In this document: positions 43,448 through 51,722 of the stretch, piece by piece
How positions within the stretch are numbered: the stretch's first letter is position 1
Layout of the letters: each line of letters begins with the position of its first letter
Source: Streptomyces sclerotialus
Lineage (GTDB): Bacteria > Actinomycetota > Actinomycetes > Streptomycetales > Streptomycetaceae
Length of the DNA: 62,297 nt
Assembly: GCA_000719105.1 (NCBI GenBank)
Contig: JODX01000028.1
Coordinates: forward strand, 1 to 62,297
Direction of reading: 5' to 3'
Program-made: the position numbers and the translations under genes
The notes under the pieces: generated by a model
What the model saw: only the letters and a program-made list of their open reading frames with translations
Databases searched by the model: none
Told to the model about the DNA's origin: nothing

Positions 43448-44420
43448 TCAGCCGGTCAGATCCACGATAACCGTGCCCAGGTGGCGCCCGGCCATCATCT
43501 CCTTGAGCGCGCGCGGGGCTCCCTCGATGCCCGGGACGCGCACCTGCGGGAAGTTGATCCGCCCCGTGCTCAGCCACTGCGCGAAGCGGTCGGTCCACTC
43601 GGCCTCGACGTCCAGATGGTCCGGGTAGCGGTAGCCGGACATGGTCACCCCCAGCGTGATCATGCGGAAGGTGTCGATCTCGGCGGGGGAGGCGCTCCCG
43701 TCGTGGCGCGGGTCGAGCTGCCCCGCGAGCGAGCCGACCAGCGCGATGCGCGCGCCGGGCGCCGCGGCGTCCACGGCGGCGCGCAACTGCTCGCCGCCCA
43801 CCAGGTCGAGGACGACGTCGAGCCCGTCCGGTGCGGCCTCGGCCAGCTGTTCCGACAGCGGCGCCTCGCCGGGGACGAGGACGGCGTCGTAACCCAGCTC
43901 CCGCGTCAGCCGGACGGCCTTGTGCGCCGAGCGGGTGGTACCGAGGACCCGGCCCGCGCCCAGCAGGCGGGCGACCTGCCCGGCGAGCGAGCCGACGCCG
44001 CCGGTCGCACCGGTGACGAGGACGGTGTCGCCCTCGCGTACGGCGGCGAGCCGGGTGAGCGCGCCGTACGCGGGGCTGCTGGGCGCGAGGTGTGCGGCGG
44101 CGTCGGGCAAGCGCGGGTGAACGGGGACGCAGTGGGTCTCGGCGACGGCGGCGTACTCGCGCCAGCCGAAGGGGTGGACGACCGCGTCGCCGGGCCGGAA
44201 GCGTCCGCCGTCCGGGGCGGCGACCACCTCGCCGACGGCCGCGCCGAACAGGGGGTCGCCGGGCCGGATCGAGGGGAACGAGGACGTCGTCTCCCGGCCG
44301 CCGAGGAGGGTACGCAGCCCCGACACGACACCGAAATGACGGTTGCGGACCAGTACTTCCCCGGGTCCGGGCTCGGGCAGCGGCACGTCGACGACGGCGA
44401 AGTCGTCCGGCCGGGGAAGG
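43448..44420 (-). pseudogene. MDR-family quinone/alkenal reductase gene lacking its 5' end
   Basis: About 323 residues of a zinc-free medium-chain reductase are intact: PLPEPGPGEVLVRN, VTGATGGVGSLAGQVARLLGA (NADPH site) and a C-terminal GRHLGTVIVDLTG. In-frame coding extends upstream of the GTG at 44386 (PRPDDFAVVDV) and then breaks at about 44421 where transposase sequence begins. Some 20-25 N-terminal residues are lost compared with the complete relative at 58847-59878. A shortened protein from GTG 44386 is possible. Confidence 0.75.
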
Positions 44421-44810
44421 CCTGCAGACGATTCCCGGCATCGGCCCGGTCTTCGCCGCCGTGATGGTCGCCGAGATCGGCGATGTCACACGCTTCGGCG
44501 GCCCCGCCCCGCCCCGCCGTGTTCCTGGGCCGGGCTGACGCCCCGCCACCGCGCGTCCGACACCAAGGTCCGCCGCGGATCGATCACCAAGCAGGGTTCA
44601 CCGCTGCTGCGCCGGGCCTGCGTCGAAGCGGTGCAGCGCTGCAGCTCCGGCACTCCGATGCGGCAGCTGAGGGACCGCATCATCGAACGCCGCGGCACTC
44701 AGGTCCGCAACGTGGCCAAGGCCGCCGCGGCCCGCAAACTGCTCACCCTGGTCTACTGCGCCCTGCGCGACGGCGAGGTCCGCTGCCTGGGAAAACGGGC
44801 CACGGCATGA
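44421..44810 (+). pseudogene. IS110-family transposase remnant, frameshifted
   Basis: LQTIPGIGPVFAAVMVAEIG, then DVTRF, is the signature start of the IS110/Transposase_20 C-terminal domain. Continuation requires a frame change near 44510, after which WAGLTPRHRASDTKVRRG, TKQGSPLLRRACVEAVQR and AARKLLTLVYCALRDGE follow to the stop at 44810. The N-terminal DEDD catalytic domain is absent. Confidence 0.88.
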
Positions 44811-45314
44811 GCAGGCCGGAACGCGGCCGACGCGTGATCGCTGTCTGTCTGGCACCCGCTCCGGCGGCGCGGCCGTTCGTTTGATTGATCCCGTCGGTCG
44901 TCGAGGAACGCCCCATGCCAAGGCCGGCCCGTGCCGAAAGGCCGGGACACGCGCCTGCGAGGGGATGACCGGCAGCCGAGCCTGCCCACACCACGACGAC
45001 ACCCTTGGGGCGCGACACACAACCGCATGATCCCGACTTCGGTGCAACAGATCCGAGGGATACCGGGCACGGCTCGAGCCGCAACGTGTTCGGCCCCGTG
45101 CCTCGGCTCGACGCTGCCCGGAGACCTCGGGGAACCAGGACAAGAAAGGACAAGGCCGTCACTTGACCGGCCCCGCTCCTTCAGGGATGACAGACCCCGG
45201 TGCCGAACCGACGTAGGGCCGTTTACGCTCATTTGACGCTCCGGGCGCCCGGCGGCTCTCATCCGGGACTCGAAAGCATCTCTGACCTGCTGCTTTCCTG
45301 CCTGCGGCCAGGCC
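44811..45314. other. Non-coding region at the right side of the island
   Basis: About 500 bases without a credible gene. It holds AAGCATCTCTGACCTGC (45274-45290), a near copy of 38445-38460, just before the duplicated methyltransferase end. Confidence 0.6.
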
Positions 45315-45388
45315 GACATCTTCCCGATGACTCATCATGTGGAGTGCGTGGCGATCCTGGAGCCCGTTGCAAAGGGCGTCTGACCTGC
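45315..45388 (+). repeat. Right copy: diverged methyltransferase 3' end (att-like remnant)
   Basis: Reading in frame gives DIFPMTHHVECVAILEPVAKG and a stop, against DLFPMTSHVECVAILEPAGKG at the real gene end. Many DNA differences are at third codon positions, so this copy came from a related but diverged gene. It lies 144 bases before the first biosynthetic gene. Confidence 0.85.
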
Positions 45389-45532
45389 CGGTTTTCCGAG
45401 CGGCGTCGCCTCGGGACAGCTGTGCCGGTGCCGGGCTGAGCGGGCCTCCAGCGGGGATGGAGCGGTACCGGGCAGCGTGGCGGTAGTCGGGCCGCCGGAG
45501 TCGGGTGGCCGCTGTCACTGAGGGGAGACACC

Positions 45533-45994
45533 GTGTCCCAGGCGGTCAGGAATACGTATGCACAGGTCACGGGGGAGCTCTATGCCGAGGTCCGGACGTT
45601 CTACGCCTGGCAGATGCGCCGGGTCGACGCGCTGGACATCGAGGGTTTCGCCGCCACGTTCACCGAGGACGGGGAGGTCGTGCACGCGGGGGGCGCCGTG
45701 CAGCGCGGGCGCGCGGAGATGCTCGCCGGGATGCGGGCCGCGCTGCCCCGCTACCGCGACATCGCCGTACGGCACTGGTTCGACCACGTCCTGATCGAGC
45801 CCGACCCGGCCGACGAGGACACCCTGCACGTGTCGTACTACTCGCTCGTCACCCGTTCCGACCGCGAGGGCAACGTCGCCTTCGAGCCGACCTTCACCGT
45901 GGAGGACGAGCTGGTGCGGCGCGGGGGCGTGCTCTTCACCCGGCGGCGGGTCATCCACCGGGACCAGCCGGTGGAGCCGCCGGTACAGGCGTGA
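45533..45994 (+). CDS. NTF2/SnoaL-like fold protein
   Basis: A 153-residue protein starting at GTG 45533. The FYAWQMRRVDALDIEGFAATFTEDGEVVHAGG start and the C-terminal FTRRRVIHRD strand fit the nuclear-transport-factor-2 superfamily, close to the small-subunit/SnoaL-like proteins common in aromatic polyketide clusters, where members act as cyclases, hydroxylases or binding proteins. The role here is not clear. It faces the MBL gene across a strong terminator. Confidence 0.8.
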   Translation: MSQAVRNTYAQVTGELYAEVRTFYAWQMRRVDALDIEGFAATFTEDGEVVHAGGAVQRGRAEMLAGMRAALPRYRDIAVRHWFDHVLIEPDPADEDTLHVSYYSLVTRSDREGNVAFEPTFTVEDELVRRGGVLFTRRRVIHRDQPVEPPVQA

Positions 45995-46005
45995 GGAAAC
46001 ACGGA

Positions 46006-46041
46006 TGCGCCGGACGGGTCGGTTCGACCCCGTCCGGCGCA
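46006..46041. terminator. Bidirectional terminator between the NTF2-like and MBL genes
   Basis: TGCGCCGGACGGG (46006-46018) pairs perfectly with CCCGTCCGGCGCA (46029-46041), 13 bp with a 10-base loop. Confidence 0.85.
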
Positions 46042-46058
46042 CGCTGTCGTACGGGCCG

Positions 46059-46976
46059 TCAGGCGTGGCACGTCGGCAGGCCCCCGTGGAAGGCGACCAT
46101 CTCCTTGAACGACTGCACCACGTCCAGCCGCGCGCCGGGCGCCAGTCCCTGCTGTTCCGCGTAGGCCCGGTGCAGGTTGCCCACCAGGCGTTCGGCGTCC
46201 ACCAGTGTGGCGAACCCGCCCAGATCGGCGCGTTCGGCCGCCTGCAGGGGCGTCAGGCCGGCCCGCCGTCCGTCCGCGGCCAGGCGCTGGAGCAGCCGCA
46301 GATACGCCTCGGTGAAGTCCAGCAACTCCGGCCCGCCGACCGGCCCGTGGCCCGGGACCACGACGCGCGGCCCCAGCGCCCGCAACCGCTCCAGCGCCCG
46401 CAACGAGCCGGTGACCGAGCCCATCAGGACGTACGGGGTCACACCCGACCACACGACGTCACCGGTGAACAGCACCGTCCGCTCCGGGACCCAGGCCACC
46501 ACGTCGTGCGCCGTGTGCGCCGGGCCGACGTCGAACAGCTCGACCCGCGGGCCGCCCGTGCGCAGGGTGAGAGCGTCCCGGAAGGTGACCGTCGGCAGGG
46601 TCAGCGGCGTCTCGCCCCACTCCACCTGCGGCCACAGGCCCCGCAGATGCAGCCCCGCCTCCGCGCTGTCCGACCGGGTCCCCTCATGGGCGACGACCAG
46701 CGCCCGTGGCGTGAACCGGCCGTTGCCGAAGGTGTGGTCGCCGTGGAAGTGCGTGTTGACCACGAAGTCCACCCCGCCGGGCACGACCCGCTCCACGGCC
46801 TCGCCCAGCCGCCGCGTACGGGCCTCGGTGGCCGCCGTGTCGACGAGGACCGTCCGGTCCTCGCCGACGACCAGGCCCGCGTTGTTCACACACCATCCGC
46901 CGCCGGGCTGTACGTAGGCGTACACCCCGTCCGCCACCTGGTCGAGCGTGGGGGCGGCCGCCGTCGCCGTGCTCAT
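46059..46976 (-). CDS. MBL-fold metallo-hydrolase
   Basis: A 305-residue metallo-beta-lactamase-fold enzyme with the dinuclear metal motif THFHGDH (residues about 78-84), VPERTVLFTGDVVWSG and a C-terminal VVVPGHGPVGG. ATG 46976 overlaps the flavin-reductase stop (ATGA). In polyketide pathways such enzymes act as thioesterases or cyclases; here the substrate is unknown. It is the last gene of a three-gene unit with the ketoreductase and flavin reductase. Confidence 0.87.
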   Translation of the reverse strand: MSTATAAAPTLDQVADGVYAYVQPGGGWCVNNAGLVVGEDRTVLVDTAATEARTRRLGEAVERVVPGGVDFVVNTHFHGDHTFGNGRFTPRALVVAHEGTRSDSAEAGLHLRGLWPQVEWGETPLTLPTVTFRDALTLRTGGPRVELFDVGPAHTAHDVVAWVPERTVLFTGDVVWSGVTPYVLMGSVTGSLRALERLRALGPRVVVPGHGPVGGPELLDFTEAYLRLLQRLAADGRRAGLTPLQAAERADLGGFATLVDAERLVGNLHRAYAEQQGLAPGARLDVVQSFKEMVAFHGGLPTCHA

Positions 46977-47533
46977 GCGGCCCTGCCCCGGGCCGTGACG
47001 TCCGGTGCGGCGGCGGCGACCCGGGCGTACCCGCCCCGGTGGAAGACGAGGGGCCGCGCCTCGCCGGGCCGGTCGTGCAGGGCGACGACCCGGCCCACGA
47101 GCAGGACATGGTCGCCGGCCTCGTGCTCGGCATACAGCTCGCACTCGAAGTACGCCTCGGCCGACGGGATCACGGCATGGCCGAGGGTCCCCTCGACCGC
47201 GCCGATGCGCGTCATCGCGGCCTGGCCGGCCAGGCGGTCCGGACGGCAGAACTCCTGCGCCAGGTCGCGCTGCGACTCGTCGAGCACGTTCACCGCGAAG
47301 CCCTCGCCGCGCACGATCCTCGGACGCATCCGGCCGTCCGACTTGACCGAGACGAGCAGCAGCATGGGATCCAGGGACACCGAGGTCAAGCTGTTGAGGG
47401 TCATGACGACGGTGCGGTCGCCGCTGCCCTGCGTGAGCAGGGTGACCCCCGTGGGAAAGCGGCCCATCGCGGCCCGGAAGGCGGCGAGGTCGGTCATGGG
47501 TTCGGCGAGTGTCTTGCCACCGGTGTCGGTCAT
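46973..47533 (-). CDS. Flavin reductase (ActVB-like)
   Basis: A 186-residue NAD(P)H:flavin reductase of the HpaC/ActVB type. RAAMGRFPTGVTLLT and TLNSLTSVSLDPMLLLVSV are the FMN-binding hallmarks. It should supply reduced FMN to a two-component monooxygenase; the flavin monooxygenase at 49153 is the obvious partner. It is coupled to the MBL gene by ATGA and lies 86 bases after the ketoreductase. Confidence 0.92.
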   Translation of the reverse strand: MTDTGGKTLAEPMTDLAAFRAAMGRFPTGVTLLTQGSGDRTVVMTLNSLTSVSLDPMLLLVSVKSDGRMRPRIVRGEGFAVNVLDESQRDLAQEFCRPDRLAGQAAMTRIGAVEGTLGHAVIPSAEAYFECELYAEHEAGDHVLLVGRVVALHDRPGEARPLVFHRGGYARVAAAAPDVTARGRAA

Positions 47534-47619
47534 CGTGGGCTCCGTCTCTCGTAGCGAGGGCTGCCGCGATCACCGGCCGACTGCGGCGATCCGGAGATCT
47601 GCGGTGATGGGGGGGGGAA

Positions 47620-48405
47620 TCAGTAGTTGCCGAGGCCGCCACAGACGTTGAGCGCCTGGGCGGTGATGGAGGCGGCGGTGTCCGAGGCGAGATAGCCGAC
47701 CAGACCGGCCACCTCCTCGGGTGTCGAGTAACGGCCCAGCGGAATCTTGGTGTTGAACTTCTCGAGCATGTCCTGCTCGCTCACGCCGTAGTGCTCGGCG
47801 TAGCCCTGGCGGACCCGCTGTGCCATCGGGGTCTCGACGTATCCGGGGCACACCGCGTTCACCGTGATGCCGGTCTTCGCCAGCTCCTTGCCCACGGCCT
47901 TCGTGAAGCCCACGACGCCGTGCTTGGAGGCCGAGTAGGGGGCGGCCAGCTCGACGCCCTGCTTGCCGCCGGTGGAGGCGATGTTGATGATGCGGCCCCA
48001 GTCGCCGTCCCGCATCCGCCCGGTGCTCAGCACCTCGCGGGTCACCCGGAACGTGCCGTTGAGGTTCGTGTCGATCACGTCGAGCCACAGTGCGTCCGGC
48101 AGTTCGGCGGTGATTCCACCACCGCCGCGGCCCGCGTTGTTGACGAGGATGTCGATCCGCCCGTACGTGGCCACGGCCGCCTCGACGGCGGCCTTCACCT
48201 GCTCGCTGGAGGTGACGTCGCAGAACGCGCCGGAGACCTCCAGACCCTCCTCGCGCAGCTGCTTCACCACCGAACGGACGCTGTCTTCCGCGCGTGCCAC
48301 CCCGAAGACCGCGGCCCCCTGCCGGGCCAGCAGTTCGGTTACGGCCAGGCCGATCCCGCTGGTCGCGCCGGTGACGAAGGCAACCCGTCGTCCCGCTTCT
48401 GTCAT
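47620..48405 (-). CDS. ActIII-like aromatic polyketide ketoreductase
   Basis: A 261-residue SDR. NADPH site VTGATSGIGLAV (residues 10-21), NNAG motif, YSASK catalytic Tyr/Lys, and the C-terminus PLGRYSTPEEVAGLVGYLA with VTAQALNVCGGLGNY-like ITAQALNVCGGLGNY ending. That ending is diagnostic of type II PKS C9 ketoreductases such as ActIII. No ketosynthase or ACP gene is within this window. It is the first gene of the minus-strand trio. Confidence 0.93.
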   Translation of the reverse strand: MTEAGRRVAFVTGATSGIGLAVTELLARQGAAVFGVARAEDSVRSVVKQLREEGLEVSGAFCDVTSSEQVKAAVEAAVATYGRIDILVNNAGRGGGGITAELPDALWLDVIDTNLNGTFRVTREVLSTGRMRDGDWGRIINIASTGGKQGVELAAPYSASKHGVVGFTKAVGKELAKTGITVNAVCPGYVETPMAQRVRQGYAEHYGVSEQDMLEKFNTKIPLGRYSTPEEVAGLVGYLASDTAASITAQALNVCGGLGNY

Positions 48406-48636
48406 CGTGCTCTCCCAAGAGGTCGTGGGGCCCGGAACGGGACGACCGTGACCGTGTGGCCTAGGACGCCACTCGCCTCCCGCCGGAGCGAGGCCTCGCC
48501 GTCACGTCCGGCCCCGCCCGGTGACACCGGTGCGGACCCCGGCCCGGGCCGGTCCGCGCGACCCGGGTTCGAGGGCCCGTCGAGGCGGAGGCGGCAGCGT
48601 GAGCCGGACCAGTGCAGAGCCCGATGAGGAGGACCC
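48406..48636. promoter_or_regulatory. Divergent promoter region of the ketoreductase and SRPBCC units
   Basis: These 231 bases lie between oppositely transcribed units and must carry both promoters. I could not pick convincing -10/-35 boxes or a clear operator. Confidence 0.5.
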
Positions 48637-49122
48637 GTGCCCGAGCAGACGCAGACCATCCCCGATGTGCGGAAGTCGGTGACCGTGGTGGCGAGTCCCG
48701 GCGACTGCTTCCGGGTGTTCACCGAACAGCCCGGCCAGTGGTGGCCGCCGTCCCATGTGCTGGTCAAGAAGGAGCGGGCCGGGCTCGCCTTCGAACCCGG
48801 GGTGGGCGGCCGCTATTACGAGTGGGACGTGGAAGGCACCGAGATCGCCTGGGGCCGGGTCCTGGAGTGGGAGCCCGGCCGCCGGCTCGTCATGACCTGG
48901 CGCATCGACGGAAACTGGCAGTCCATCCCGGACGACGAGCGGGCCAGCGAGATCGAGGTCGACTTCGAGCCCGTCGACGACACCCGCACGAAGGTGTCGC
49001 TCGCGCACGTCAAGCTGCACAAGCACGGTGAGGGCGCCGAGCGGATCTTCCGCGCCCTGGACGGCCCGAGCCCGGGGGAGACCCTGGAGCGCTTCGAGCA
49101 GGCCGTCGCGCGCGGCGTCTGA
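48637..49122 (+). CDS. SRPBCC (START/AHSA1-like) protein
   Basis: A 161-residue helix-grip protein from GTG 48637. KSVTVVASPGDCFRVFTEQPGQWWP starts the fold and TRTKVSLAHVKLHKH with a long C-terminal helix ends it, matching AHSA1-like SRPBCC proteins. Some members are polyketide cyclases or binding proteins, but it lacks the two-domain architecture of aromatases. A flavin monooxygenase gene follows 30 bases later. Confidence 0.82.
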   Translation: MPEQTQTIPDVRKSVTVVASPGDCFRVFTEQPGQWWPPSHVLVKKERAGLAFEPGVGGRYYEWDVEGTEIAWGRVLEWEPGRRLVMTWRIDGNWQSIPDDERASEIEVDFEPVDDTRTKVSLAHVKLHKHGEGAERIFRALDGPSPGETLERFEQAVARGV

Positions 49123-49152
49123 CCCGTCTGGTCACGACAGGAGGTCACAGGG

Positions 49153-50277
49153 ATGGGAAACGACTCCGACAACGGAACAGGCCTGCTCCCCGCCGCTGAC
49201 AAGCTGCGCCTGCTCGCGGCCGAGCACGCCGCCGAGGCCGACCGGCGGCGCGCTCTCGCTCCGGCGGTGACCGAGGCGCTGACCGGGGCAGGCTTCGCCC
49301 GGCACTTCGTGGCCGGGCGGTGGGGCGGCAGCGAGGGCACGTTCGGTGAGCTGACCCGCGCGGTCCTCGCCGTCGGCGAGGGCTGTGCGGCCACCGCCTG
49401 GTGCGCGTCCCTGGCCGCGTACTCGGCGCGGTTCGCCGCCCACCTGCCCGCCGAGGGACATCGGGCACTGTGGGGCGAGAGCCCGGACACGGTCATCGCC
49501 ACGGGGCTCATGCCGACCGGGCGGGCCCGGACGGTCGACGGCGGATGGCGGCTGACGGGCCGCTGGGCCTACGTCAGCGGCATCGACTTCGCCGACTGGG
49601 CGCTCCTGTGCGCCGCGGTGGCCCGCCCCGGCGGCGACGGGTCACCCGAGCTGCGGTTCTTCGCGCTGCCCTCAGGCTCGTTCAGCGTCGAGCGAACCTG
49701 GGACAGCGTCGGTATGCGGGCTACCGGCAGTCACACGGTCGTCGTCGACGACGTCCTCGTGGCGGATCATCTGTCGTTCGCCCGCGGCGACATGCTCAGC
49801 GGGCGCAACGCCACGTCCCAGGTACGCGTCCACAACGTGCCGTTCCAGGCCGTCGGCGGGCTGACGTTCATCGCGCCCGTGGTGGGTGCCGGCGCCGGCG
49901 CGCTGCAGGCGGCGGGCGGGCTGCTGACGGGGCGCAAGCGCACCGTCACCGCGGAGACCAAGCTGGTACGGGCCTCCGGACGCATCGACGCGGCCCGGCA
50001 CCTCGTCGAGCAGAACGCCGACGTCCTCGACACGCGAGCCTTCACGCCCGAGCTGATGGCACGCAATGAGCGCAACGCCACCTTCTCGGCCGAACTCCTC
50101 CAGGAGGCGCTGGAGCTGCTGGTGCGGGCGACCGGCACCGGCGGCCTCGGGGAGACGCACGCCCTGCAGCGGACATGGCGGGACGTCACCTCGGCCACCA
50201 GCCACGTCGCCCTGCAGTACGACACCGCGGCCCGCAAGAACTACTCCACGGTGCTGCTCGGCCCCGCTGACGCCTGA
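49153..50277 (+). CDS. FMNH2-dependent monooxygenase (acyl-CoA dehydrogenase fold, ActVA-Orf5-like)
   Basis: A 374-residue group D flavoprotein. EGCAATAWCASLAAYSARFAA, GLMPTGRARTVDGGWRLTGRW, YVSGIDFADW, and RTWRDVTSATSHVALQYD are typical of HpaB/ActVA-Orf5-like enzymes rather than true dehydrogenases. It would hydroxylate an aromatic ring using FMNH2 from the reductase at 46973. ATG 49153 follows AGGAGG. A P450 gene follows after a hairpin. Confidence 0.88.
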   Translation: MGNDSDNGTGLLPAADKLRLLAAEHAAEADRRRALAPAVTEALTGAGFARHFVAGRWGGSEGTFGELTRAVLAVGEGCAATAWCASLAAYSARFAAHLPAEGHRALWGESPDTVIATGLMPTGRARTVDGGWRLTGRWAYVSGIDFADWALLCAAVARPGGDGSPELRFFALPSGSFSVERTWDSVGMRATGSHTVVVDDVLVADHLSFARGDMLSGRNATSQVRVHNVPFQAVGGLTFIAPVVGAGAGALQAAGGLLTGRKRTVTAETKLVRASGRIDAARHLVEQNADVLDTRAFTPELMARNERNATFSAELLQEALELLVRATGTGGLGETHALQRTWRDVTSATSHVALQYDTAARKNYSTVLLGPADA

Positions 50278-50318
50278 GGATGCCGGGCACCGCTCGGCTC
50301 CAGTTCCAGCCGACTTGG

Positions 50319-50349
50319 TCTCCATCACCGGTTCCTACGGTGGTGGAGA
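50319..50349 (+). other. Hairpin between the flavin monooxygenase and first P450 genes
   Basis: TCTCCATCACCG (50319-50330) pairs with CGGTGGTGGAGA (50338-50349) with one mismatch and a 7-base loop, 26 bases before the P450 start. Confidence 0.6.
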
Positions 50350-50374
50350 CCTTGGTGGCTACAGCGGAGGAGTC

Positions 50375-51598
50375 ATGGTGACTGCCCTTCAGGAAACCGA
50401 TGTGTACCCCCTGCCCGGTTCGTCGTACCGGGGTCCGGCACCGCGCTACGCGGAGCTGCGCCGGACCCGGCCGGTGGTCAAGGTGCGCACCGCGGGCGGG
50501 GTGGACGCCTGGCTGGTGACCCGCTACCAGGACGTGCGGGAGCTGTCCGCCGATCCCCGGCTGAGCCGTTCCATGGCCTGCGGCGAGGGTGCCCCCCGGA
50601 TCGGCGGCACCATGCACACCACCCCAGAGATGATCATCTCCCTCGACTCCCCCGAGCACTCCAGGCTGCGCAAGCTGGTGGCCGGCGCCTTCACGATGCG
50701 TCGGATCGAGCGCATGCGGGACAACGTGCAGAAGGTCTGCGACGAGCTCCTCGACGGCATCCAGGCCCGCGGCGGCACCGCCGACCTGGTGCAGGAGTTC
50801 GCCGTACCGCTGCCGCTGACCGTGATCGGCGAGCTGCTCGGCGTACCGGCCGAGGACCTGCGCACCTTCGAGAAGTGGGCCCGTGCCTTCGCCACCGTCG
50901 ACGAGCGGGCCGGAGGCAGGGAGTCCCTCGACGGGCTCGCCAAGCTCAGCGAGTACATCGTCGGTCTCATCGCCGAGAAGCGGGCCAACCCCACCGACGA
51001 CATGCTCTCCGAGCTGATCGCCGCCCGCGACAACGACGACCGGCTCAGTGAGCAGGAGCTGGTGACGTTCGGCTTCACGCTGATCGGCGCGGGCTTCGAC
51101 ACCACCGCCAACCAGCTCGCCAACTCGGTGCTCGCGCTGCTCGTGGACGGCCGGGACCAGTGGGACTGGCTGCGCGAGGACCACTCCCGGATCCCGGCGG
51201 CCGTCGAGGAACTCCTGCGGCACGTGAACCTGTTCGCCACCGACACCTCCGGCTTCCCGCGGATCGCCGCCGAGGACATCGAGGTCGGCGGCGTCACCAT
51301 CCGCAAGGGCGACGCGGTGCTGCTCGCCCTGGCCTCCGCCAACCGGGACGAGGCCGTCTTCACCGACCCGGACCGGCTGGATCTGGCCCGCGAGCACAAC
51401 CCGCACATCTCCTTCGGGCACGGTCTGCACTACTGCCTGGGCAAGCATCTCGGCCGCATGGAGCTGGTGATCGCCATCGAAGGCCTGGTGTCCCGCTTCC
51501 CCGACCTGCGCCTGGCGGTGCCCGAGTCCGAACTGCCGTGGCACGTCGGAGAGATCAACCACACGTTGACCAGCCTTCCGGTGGTGTGGGGCGGCTGA
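50375..51598 (+). CDS. Cytochrome P450, first of two
   Basis: A 407-residue soluble P450. I-helix GAGFDTTANQL, K-helix EELLRHV and heme loop FGHGLHYCLGKHLGR with C354 are intact. It is of the bacterial CYP105/107 general type. ATG 50375 has GGAGGAG upstream. It needs an electron chain, and a ferredoxin and its reductase are encoded convergently next door. A 16-bp stem terminator follows. Confidence 0.94.
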   Translation: MVTALQETDVYPLPGSSYRGPAPRYAELRRTRPVVKVRTAGGVDAWLVTRYQDVRELSADPRLSRSMACGEGAPRIGGTMHTTPEMIISLDSPEHSRLRKLVAGAFTMRRIERMRDNVQKVCDELLDGIQARGGTADLVQEFAVPLPLTVIGELLGVPAEDLRTFEKWARAFATVDERAGGRESLDGLAKLSEYIVGLIAEKRANPTDDMLSELIAARDNDDRLSEQELVTFGFTLIGAGFDTTANQLANSVLALLVDGRDQWDWLREDHSRIPAAVEELLRHVNLFATDTSGFPRIAAEDIEVGGVTIRKGDAVLLALASANRDEAVFTDPDRLDLAREHNPHISFGHGLHYCLGKHLGRMELVIAIEGLVSRFPDLRLAVPESELPWHVGEINHTLTSLPVVWGG

Positions 51599-51622
51599 GC
51601 CGGCCGGTTTCGTGGACGGGAC

Positions 51623-51660
51623 GAAGCGGCCCGGAACCTTCCATGGTTCCGGGCCGCTTC
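51623..51660. terminator. Bidirectional terminator between the P450 and ferredoxin-reductase genes
   Basis: A perfect 16-bp stem (51623-51638 with 51645-51660) and a 6-base loop lie between convergent genes. Confidence 0.88.
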
Positions 51661-51722
51661 ACGTGGACCGGTGGGAGAGGACCCGGGTCGCGCCTGGGCG
51701 CGGTGCCCGCACCGCGCCCGCG

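Noticed and set aside
46019..46028. A tRNA T-loop-like GGTTCGA
   Set aside because: It is the loop of a terminator hairpin; no acceptor or anticodon stems surround it. I found no tRNA or rRNA gene in the window.
48637..49122. Labelling the SRPBCC protein an aromatase/cyclase
   Set aside because: It is single-domain and closest in style to AHSA1-like proteins; the sequence alone does not support a cyclase call.
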